Part shown: piece after piece, positions 41,401-47,287 of the stretch
How positions within the stretch are numbered: the first letter of the stretch is position 1
How the letters are laid out: the number at the start of each line of letters is the position of its first letter
Source of the DNA: Clostridiales bacterium
Lineage (GTDB): Bacteria > Bacillota > Clostridia > Lachnospirales > CAG-274
Assembly: GCA_021200955.1 (NCBI GenBank)
Contig: JAJQFU010000026.1
Coordinates: forward strand, 1 to 47,287
Reading direction: 5' to 3'
Length of the DNA stretch: 47,287 nt
Notes under the pieces: generated by a model
The model's input: only the letters and a program-made list of their open reading frames with translations
The model's database searches: none
What the model was told of the DNA's origin: nothing
Position numbers and translations under genes: made by a program

Positions 41401-44400
41401 ATCAATCTTAACGTATGATCCCATGAATCTGGATTAGAAAATGTTATTTTTACAGTTGAGTCATCATCTTTCGAAACTTCAATGCTGTCTGTTCCCGAAG
41501 TATTATAATAACCACTCGAATCATCATAAGAACCGCCGTAAGTTAAATTAACTGTGTAGCTTGATGCGGTTGTGCCGCCGCTGTCGCCGCCGGAAGATGA
41601 ATCAGCGGAAGATACACTGACAGAGAAGTTATTGCTATATCCGCCACTTGTATAATTTCCATACTGAAAAAAGACACCAATATTTTTATCAGTACTTTCT
41701 ATAGGTATTTCAACCGTCCACACATATGAACCTGAGGAACTATCCCAAGCAGAGCCATATGCGGCTACTGAACCGATAACTTCATAATAACCGTCAGAAT
41801 CAGCAGAATCACAATCTACCACAATTACTTGTGCCGCCCACGTTGTAGTAAAGGTCAAGTTTACAGTAGAATTTGTGCTTACTTCATATGATTCGCCTGT
41901 ACTCCACGATGTCGAGGATGAAGGTGAAGTGTCACTGTTCTGCCACTTCCACGTCAGTTTTACTGTTGAGGAAGATCCGCTGCCGGTGTCATCTTTTGTT
42001 GTAGTTTCGGTTGTGGTTTCGGTTGTAGTTTCTGTAGTGGTTTCAGTGGTTGTTTCGGTAGTGGTTTCGGTTTCATCGTCTGATTTGCTTTGAGTTTCAC
42101 CTTCTGTTGTAGTTTCTGTGGTTGTTTCAGTTGTAGTTTCGGTTGTAGTTTCTGTTGTGGTTGTAGTCGCAGCTGTAGTTGTAGTTGTGACGCCGGATGA
42201 TGAACTGCCGGCAGCTATGCTTACAGACAGATCATTTAAATTTGCATAAAAAAACTTCACACCGATAGTCATATCAGAGTCTGATACTTCTATACCTTCA
42301 AAAACATATATATTCTTACTGTCTGATGATGTTGTATCCCATTTGCTAGAAACGCTTGTGGCAATTGTTGTTTCAGTACCGTCATCATCAATTTTTACTA
42401 ACGTAAGATCAGGTGTCCAGTATTTATTATTAGATATATATACAGTAAAATCAACAGTTGAATTTGCACTTACCGAAACTACTCCGCCGTCATACCAAGT
42501 AGTGCATTGACTATCCTGCCACTTCCACGTCAGATTAACACTTGAGGAAGAGCCGCTGCCGCCGCCGGTGTTGGGGTCAGACCCCTGGTCGCCGGTGCCG
42601 GAAAGGTTATCGGGGCTGTAGGTCACATTGCCGTTTACATCGGTAAACAGCCTGTAGAGATAAAAGCTTACACTGCCGTCGGTTTTCTCATATTCGTTTC
42701 CGTCAGAGTCAAGCCAAAACTTAAGAACCGAAAGGGTTTTCTTATCAGAATAATATTCAGGCGAGTGTTCGTTTGTAATATATTCTGTATGTGACGGGAA
42801 GTTTATAAGGTTTACTGCGGTTAAGCTTCCGCCTTCAGCGGCATAAGCCAAAGCGTAGCCGTCACATGCGCTGACTGCGGTAGTATAGCCGTCGCCGTAA
42901 TAGAAATAATATTTGGTTGTGTCAAGCTTATAGTCGCTGGATGAAGGCGAGGACTCAACAAAATAACAAAGAGTGTTTACGGGAATATCATAGGTGTTGC
43001 CGTTTGAAAGAGTCAGCTCATAATATGTATATGTGCTTCCGTCTTCATTCTCGCCTGTTTTTTCAACAGCGGCTGCCTTAATCTGACCGTTTGAGTCTGT
43101 TGTGTAGGTGTCTACGTCCACAAATCTGCCCTTATCCGCATCATAAACATAAAGGTCGAACTGAGCCCCTTCAAGGGCTATTGAGAAGTTCTCTGCGTCT
43201 ACCTTATGGATGATGTAGGAGTTGGCTCCGTTAAGGTCAAGAGAGGTTCCGCTTGTAGAATATGTGTCTTTGCTTGTTGTGTAGTCTGTTATTTCGCTTA
43301 TATAATCACCGTCTGCGCTTAAAACAGCGGAGTTTTTAGCGTTTGCCGTAGTGTCGGGGGTTACGTCCGATGTACCCGTAATTGTAACGGCATAATTATA
43401 TATAAGCACAAGAGGTACGCCATTTGGAACGGTTAATGTAATTGTGTTTGTAATGGTTCCGTCAACGCCGTTCCACAGATTGCTTTCAGAGGAATATGAC
43501 CAGCTGTAAGCGCTTGAGGGAACCGCCTCCCCTGCCTTCGGGTTTCCGTCGCTGTCATAAACAACCTTTCCGCTGCTGTCAAGCTGTGCATAGTAGAGGT
43601 AAACAGAGGAAAGACTTACGTCTCTGGCTGTTCCGTAGCTCGGGTATGTGCTGTAGGTAAGGGTATCGGTAATTGTAAGGTCGGAATATGCTTCCTCAGA
43701 GGTTTTTCCGTTGCTGTCTGTTACCTCATATGTGTAGGTTGTGCCTTCTTCATTTATGCCTATTACATAGTGAATAAGGTTGTTGGTTGTGTCATAGCTA
43801 TGGCTTTTTGACACGTCTTTATTATTTGACCCCGTTGAGGATTCAGTGTAGGAGACGGTAATTGATTCGCTGCCGTCGCCGTAATCAACATTGCCGTTTA
43901 CGGTTACCTTTACATTGTTGGCATATTCTACAGACTTCTTGGTTTCGTCTGTGTCGAGTTCAATATTGACCTTACAGGTGAATTTTATATAGACTGTGTT
44001 GGTTGTTCTCGCAGTTCCGTCAGGGTCATTTATTGTAACAACAACGTCTTTACTGCCGTCTGCGTTTTCAGTGTCTGAGGCTGTGTAGGAAAAGCCTAAA
44101 TTATAATATGAAGAGCCTGAAGTACTGTCTATTGTTTCATAGTTATAATTTTCATACGCCGAAACGGAAACAGTCTCTATAGCCGCACCGGAGGGAATTG
44201 CGTCTGTTATGGTATATTCAGTATAATCCGCCAAATTAACCTTAACAACCCAAGAAATTTCGTTTTCGGTTGTTGATGTGGAAATAGTTACGTCTCCGGT
44301 TTGGAGATAGCCGTATTCGTTTACGCCGTATTTAACTACATTTTTGGAATATGTGGTGCTTGCTGCGGCATAATTGCTGCCGTTGAAAATGTAGTTATAA

Positions 44401-47279
44401 TAGGTTCTGTCGGTGGTTACGCTTGAAACATCGGCAGTTGTGTAATAGTCGAAGGTGATTGTGTTTGTGCTGTAATAATAAACAGTTTCACCCTCTGAGT
44501 TAGTTCCGGTGGTTATAGTATTGTCAGCTGCCAAAGCAATGTTTTCACTTTCAATGAAGCCGTATGTTATCTCTTCTTCGGCTTCTTCCTCAACCTCTTC
44601 TGCCGAAAGGTCAAGAGCCTGTGAAATTACAGCTTCAAGAATAGGGTCTAAACCGAGAGAGCTTGACGCTGTTTCCTCTTCAGCTTCTTCGGCAAGATCA
44701 ACCGAGGTCGCAACAATAGCAGTGCCGCTTGTAATTTCTTCGCCTGTGCTGTAGGCTGTGAGGGCTATACTGTTGCTTCCGCTCGTGTCATAAGCTATGT
44801 CATTTACTGTTGTAAACTTATAGAGATAAAATTTAGTGTCGGTATACTGACCGTCTGTATTAGTTAGTATATCTTCAAGAGAAACCCACTTTGATGTGTC
44901 TATATACCATCTGTTGCCGCCGGACTGGGTACTGAAGCAAATGTCTGTAACGTTTTTTTCGCCGAAAGCTGCCTTAATGGCATTTGCTATATCCACAGCC
45001 TGGTCATATGTAATATAATGGTCTGTTCCCTCAACGTAGTCTGTAAAGGTGGTGCCTGCGGGGATTCCTCCCTCGGGAACCTTAACGCCTGCCGTCCAGC
45101 TTAATACATAAACTCCGTCTCCGTCGATATCCGACATGCCCGAAGAATCTTTTATAAGACATCCGTCCGAATATCCCCCTACGGTTACGTCTGCAGATGA
45201 GGATTCAGTATTTTTTCCGTCTTCCGAAACCAGTGAAGAGGTGTTTGTATAGGTGGTGTCATTCCATCCGGCTGAAACAGATTGGGTGTATGTAATGGTG
45301 TAGTATGTTCCTTTATAAAATGTAATAGTTGAAAGGTTTCCTTCACCGGTTTGGGTTACATAGTAATCAGTGCCTTTGATAGGCGTATTGCTGCTTGAAT
45401 CTTTTATTGTGAGGTCATCTAATTTTATATCGCCGAACATTGTGTCTGTAAGCACATAGCCTGCAAGACTGGTTGTATTGTCTGAGGTTCCGACGGTAAT
45501 AGTCCATGTTATGGTATCACCGTCGCTGTTTAGGCTGCCGGATTTGTTTATAAGCTTTACGCTTGATATTTTAACCTCGGCACTGTTTGAATCCGTAAGT
45601 TCGGCGCCTGTTGTTTCATCGGTGGAGGTACCCGTTGCAGTATTATTTACAGTGTAGGTAGTTGTGCTGTCCGGGGAAACGTCATAGGTATAGGTTATAT
45701 AATATTCATTGTAGTGTGTATAGCCGTTTTGACTATAGTCATAATATACCGTTTCGGTGGGTTCGCTAAGCTCAGGAAGAACTATTATCATTTTTCCGTC
45801 GGAGTCATAATAATAATATGCGTCTCCTGCCTTTGCTTCGCTTATAGGCACAATATTCACATAACTTTCCGAATCATTAATGAAATCCTCACCTATTGTG
45901 TAAAGAGACGAGCTCTTCATTGCCCACATATTGCCTGTGGTGTAGGTTATGCTTGAAAGACCGTTTGAGCTTAAGCCTGTCAGAGCAGATGAGGATGTAA
46001 CAACATCTCTTATTGTAACATCGCTGCCTGTACCCTTTGTTGTGAGAACCCTGACTGTATAGGTTATTGTTTTCTCACTGGAATTATAGCTTGCGGTTTT
46101 ATACATAATCAAATCACTGTAAAGGGTTTCATTTTCGTCCCAAGAGATGTTTTCAGCAGTGATTGTGATTGGCTCAGAGAAGCTGCCGCTGCCGGTCGTG
46201 ATTGTTTTGGTTTCAGAGTCATAACAGCTGCTGTGGATATATGCATCAATTGTCAGAGTACCATCGATAGTGCCTGTTTGTTTCTTTATATAATCGTCAA
46301 GAAAAACAATTACAACATCATATGTTCCGTCTGTGTTTTCAGTAAAATAATATACATAATTTTCTTTATCTTCACCCATATAAACTCTGGTACTATTATT
46401 ATTGCTGCTGTCATAAAGCAAATCATCTGTTAAAACAATACCTTCGGGCAGACTGAATGTATAAATGTTGTTGTAATAACCAACCTGTTCGCTGTAGATG
46501 GTGTTAGTGCTTAAAATATCTTTTGCCGCCTGAACAGCAGCCGCCTCTTCTTCATCTTTACTGTCGACGTTGACAACATCGTCAACGGCAATAACTATAT
46601 CGGCATAGAGTTTCAGAGAAAAATTACCTGTGTCGGGGTCATATGTACAAACATAAGCTCCGTCTGTGCCGTCGCCGCTGAATGTAATACCTGTGGTGGC
46701 AATGGCATTTGTTTCATCCGCATCCGCCAAAGCTATGCCAACTTCGCCCAGAAGGGCAATCAGCATATTGTCGGCGGTTATAACAAACTCCTCTGCGGTG
46801 GTTTCTTCCTCTGCTTCTTCGGTTAATCCCCCGGAGGTTTCGTCAGATGAAGCTGTTTCGGAAGCTTCTTCAGAGGTGACGTCACCGGAGGTATCGGTGC
46901 CGCCGGAGCCTGTTCCCAAAGTAGTTTCCTCTAAGGCGTAGTCAGAGGTTTCTTCCGAAAGGGCTTCAGACGTGTTTTCCGTTGTTTCTTCCGATATGTC
47001 CTCGGTTTGTTCTTCTGTGGTTTCTTCCACAGTTTCTTCAGTAGTTTCTTCTATAATAATGTAAGTTTCGTTTTCTTCCGGGGTTACTGCGCTGCCTGAG
47101 GAAAGGGATTCATCGAAAAGCTCGATTGTGCCGACCTCGGCGGTTATGGCAGGGAGAATGAGCATATAAGTTGTTATAAACACAACAATGGAACCGGCTG
47201 CCAAAAGCAAACGGTGCCATAGTCTTTTGCGTCTTTGTTTATTAAAATATTTGTCTTCGGAATGATTTTTCCTGCTCAA
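38454..47279 (-). CDS. Giant LPSSG-anchored surface adhesin, probable pilus tip protein
   Basis: This protein has 2941 residues. A basic N-terminus (KQRRKRLWHRLL) and hydrophobic segment (about 23-47, ending LPAITAEV) act as signal. An acidic Thr/Ser/Glu-rich stretch (about 60-165) is followed by many Ser/Thr-rich beta domains of fimbrial/DUF11 type. Cna-B-like domains lie near 1353, 1515 and 2380. Three TWKWQ-type modules start near 1580, 1773 and 1910, two of them joined by a Thr/Glu linker (about 1695-1760). Three similar carbohydrate-binding-like modules start near 2078, 2241 and 2540, with HNFSLDTF or HSFNDGTSSSFYTISG and TCLKMDSDAKITF. LPSSGGSG (about 2905) and a hydrophobic tail end it. 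The start is the TTG at 47279, eight bases from the window edge; an earlier start outside the window is possible. Mucin or glycan binding is inferred. Confidence 0.85.
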   Translation of the reverse strand: MSRKNHSEDKYFNKQRRKRLWHRLLLAAGSIVVFITTYMLILPAITAEVGTIELFDESLSSGSAVTPEENETYIIIEETTEETVEETTEEQTEDISEETTENTSEALSEETSDYALEETTLGTGSGGTDTSGDVTSEEASETASSDETSGGLTEEAEEETTAEEFVITADNMLIALLGEVGIALADADETNAIATTGITFSGDGTDGAYVCTYDPDTGNFSLKLYADIVIAVDDVVNVDSKDEEEAAAVQAAKDILSTNTIYSEQVGYYNNIYTFSLPEGIVLTDDLLYDSSNNNSTRVYMGEDKENYVYYFTENTDGTYDVVIVFLDDYIKKQTGTIDGTLTIDAYIHSSCYDSETKTITTGSGSFSEPITITAENISWDENETLYSDLIMYKTASYNSSEKTITYTVRVLTTKGTGSDVTIRDVVTSSSALTGLSSNGLSSITYTTGNMWAMKSSSLYTIGEDFINDSESYVNIVPISEAKAGDAYYYYDSDGKMIIVLPELSEPTETVYYDYSQNGYTHYNEYYITYTYDVSPDSTTTYTVNNTATGTSTDETTGAELTDSNSAEVKISSVKLINKSGSLNSDGDTITWTITVGTSDNTTSLAGYVLTDTMFGDIKLDDLTIKDSSSNTPIKGTDYYVTQTGEGNLSTITFYKGTYYTITYTQSVSAGWNDTTYTNTSSLVSEDGKNTESSSADVTVGGYSDGCLIKDSSGMSDIDGDGVYVLSWTAGVKVPEGGIPAGTTFTDYVEGTDHYITYDQAVDIANAIKAAFGEKNVTDICFSTQSGGNRWYIDTSKWVSLEDILTNTDGQYTDTKFYLYKFTTVNDIAYDTSGSNSIALTAYSTGEEITSGTAIVATSVDLAEEAEEETASSSLGLDPILEAVISQALDLSAEEVEEEAEEEITYGFIESENIALAADNTITTGTNSEGETVYYYSTNTITFDYYTTADVSSVTTDRTYYNYIFNGSNYAAASTTYSKNVVKYGVNEYGYLQTGDVTISTSTTENEISWVVKVNLADYTEYTITDAIPSGAAIETVSVSAYENYNYETIDSTSGSSYYNLGFSYTASDTENADGSKDVVVTINDPDGTARTTNTVYIKFTCKVNIELDTDETKKSVEYANNVKVTVNGNVDYGDGSESITVSYTESSTGSNNKDVSKSHSYDTTNNLIHYVIGINEEGTTYTYEVTDSNGKTSEEAYSDLTITDTLTYSTYPSYGTARDVSLSSVYLYYAQLDSSGKVVYDSDGNPKAGEAVPSSAYSWSYSSESNLWNGVDGTITNTITLTVPNGVPLVLIYNYAVTITGTSDVTPDTTANAKNSAVLSADGDYISEITDYTTSKDTYSTSGTSLDLNGANSYIIHKVDAENFSIALEGAQFDLYVYDADKGRFVDVDTYTTDSNGQIKAAAVEKTGENEDGSTYTYYELTLSNGNTYDIPVNTLCYFVESSPSSSDYKLDTTKYYFYYGDGYTTAVSACDGYALAYAAEGGSLTAVNLINFPSHTEYITNEHSPEYYSDKKTLSVLKFWLDSDGNEYEKTDGSVSFYLYRLFTDVNGNVTYSPDNLSGTGDQGSDPNTGGGSGSSSSVNLTWKWQDSQCTTWYDGGVVSVSANSTVDFTVYISNNKYWTPDLTLVKIDDDGTETTIATSVSSKWDTTSSDSKNIYVFEGIEVSDSDMTIGVKFFYANLNDLSVSIAAGSSSSGVTTTTTAATTTTTETTTETTTETTTETTTEGETQSKSDDETETTTETTTETTTETTTETTTETTTKDDTGSGSSSTVKLTWKWQNSDTSPSSSTSWSTGESYEVSTNSTVNLTFTTTWAAQVIVVDCDSADSDGYYEVIGSVAAYGSAWDSSSGSYVWTVEIPIESTDKNIGVFFQYGNYTSGGYSNNFSVSVSSADSSSGGDSGGTTASSYTVNLTYGGSYDDSSGYYNTSGTDSIEVSKDDDSTVKITFSNPDSWDHTLRLIDLDTATVLDTATVSTGSEQTFTVIVGGSNRNLYLECGWNSSYSVSLTTDYSPTTDTGTEDNGSEAVEEQGETNSILTNSTITSSASSISLTALTAVLSVALADDSGSTETETVIYDTYYHNFSLDTFIEDGDFSIDDDYVIPSGSTEAVATDFFTIEGSLSQIHGTRDYDLDGDGEYDDGETLDTCLKMDSDAKITFKPARDGYLLLAFNANGNGNETITNSCLITGGDGEYSGGKSEIATNNLIKVGLTGDGSTTYTLTRSSYCFLFYMSFTEQDITEEESTGYLHSFNDGTSSSFYTISGSTGTASSSYGVVNYAGEDIIQFLKMGSKAEITFDAPESGILYFVLTDAKDYIEKGKTIGVNLDGNDKEAEWYNDEYSTINSVNADKVYLLTTRITAGTHTVTRINSTEYQLYYIGYVPDDYAHATEYYDIPYSAYGELVYDDPITLSAANDWSWSSVTLPSEYVTAEGEVLGYYTYYIVEVDETGKYITHYKNVTTTDSNGNTTLGIASGTMGIYNQLNDENEGVTHVTVNKQWLNEKGEDVTTSSSALAAITSDTSVYVDLFAKVYVYSENTSSYSSGQSYSRNFNNESTSDKLASDSDGFFTVTGAVNSSSNVGEVTYTEGPTGDGTSTKYTKYLKFEGSTKVTFDSPSTAGTLTLLASNWSSTNGYSSAESIGFKLTDPDGNTYNFTYSATDGLSGTYPTGSTATLYTADDGTGKVSVSGNGKAAANGVVVFEIATDAEGTWTLQRNSNTIQAYLFDITYSYTYNNLADGYGVYIGTYEITADDDWSKTISGLPLYIYADDESGSSSSATPIGYYSYYVVEQDVTGNFEEPTYTFTMDVGPIVTSIELIDKEKNKIKFAYHNKLTDTIGYATTTATAFTYELDDNNEIVYITDEEAGSDEYGISYPSLSSATVVSSAITAVTKGSILVTNTAVEEPFLLPSSGGSGSFKYILAGTLTSIAAILLLYKRRKGLSAGS
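41998..42180 (-). repeat. 12-bp coding minisatellite (TTTE repeats) in the giant adhesin
   Basis: Two arrays of a degenerate 12-bp unit encode Thr-Thr-Thr-Glu, roughly five to six and four to five units, separated by a short acidic insert encoding GETQSKSDDE. Unit length is a multiple of three, so copy-number change would alter linker length without breaking the frame. Confidence 0.85.
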
Positions 47280-47287
47280 CTTAGCCC

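Noticed and set aside
41998..42180. Dense short repeats that could be a non-coding satellite
   Set aside because: The 12-bp unit keeps the frame of the adhesin and encodes a Thr/Glu linker typical of surface proteins.

Overview
The window looks like a chromosomal segment of a low-GC, anaerobic member of the Bacillota, class Clostridia, probably gut- or host-associated. The reasons are AT-rich intergenic DNA, AGGAGG-type ribosome binding sites with some TTG and GTG starts, an oxygen-sensitive indolepyruvate:ferredoxin oxidoreductase, and a sortase/LPXTG pilus locus with SpaA-like pilins. No rRNA, tRNA, integrase, transposase or CRISPR array was seen, so a species cannot be named from these data. 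LAYOUT. (1) 1-2.8 kb: a TetR-type regulator whose N-terminus is frameshifted in an A7 run, then a two-gene unit with an RNA polymerase alpha-CTD-like helix-hairpin-helix protein and an HD-phosphohydrolase/P-loop kinase fusion. (2) 2.9-10 kb: two tandem paralogous TIR-NB-ARC-TPR (STAND, NLR-like) proteins, downstream of and possibly co-transcribed with a CBS/DRTGG-containing manganese pyrophosphatase-like protein and a PPC/DUF296 protein. (3) 10.2-17.8 kb: a tight five-gene minus-strand operon with its own promoter. In transcription order it encodes a 537-aa unknown protein, a 193-aa unknown protein, a PP2C phosphatase, a 1408-aa fusion and a free-standing RyR-domain protein. The fusion reads Ser/Thr kinase, GxGxxG Rossmann, RyR, a Rossmann/CARF-like candidate region, and a Card1/DUF1887-like PD-(D/E)XK nuclease. 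(4) 17.9-20.4 kb: a DUF4062/TIR-like sensor fused to nine or so 46-residue TPRs, under its own promoter. (5) 20.7-24 kb: an alpha/beta hydrolase with a Cys nucleophile and a RelE-like/UvrD-type helicase fusion. (6) 24.2-29.6 kb: a TrpR/YerC-like regulator, then paaK, iorA, iorB, an ACT-domain protein and a metal-dependent amidohydrolase, which form an arylpyruvate to arylacetyl-CoA to arylacetate energy pathway. (7) 29.7-31.2 kb: a sodium:solute symporter. (8) 31.3-47.3 kb: a minus-strand pilus locus with a 2941-aa surface adhesin, two backbone-type pilins, a class C sortase, an LPQTG protein and a second sortase. HOW IT WORKS TOGETHER. Regions 2 to 4 concentrate NLR-like, kinase/phosphatase, RyR and nuclease modules typical of bacterial immune-like signalling. 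The best candidate for an undescribed system is the 10.2-17.8 kb operon, where phosphorylation control (kinase and PP2C) appears wired to RyR sensing and to a nuclease effector in one polypeptide. Flanking TIR-STAND and TIR-like-TPR genes suggest a defence island without obvious mobility genes. The pilus locus carries G9 homopolymers upstream of both pilin genes, paired direct repeats, an inverted pair of 40-nt repeats flanking the pilin pair, and hairpins between pilin and sortase genes. These features are consistent with variable pilus expression. All functional statements come from reading motifs by eye; no database search was run.
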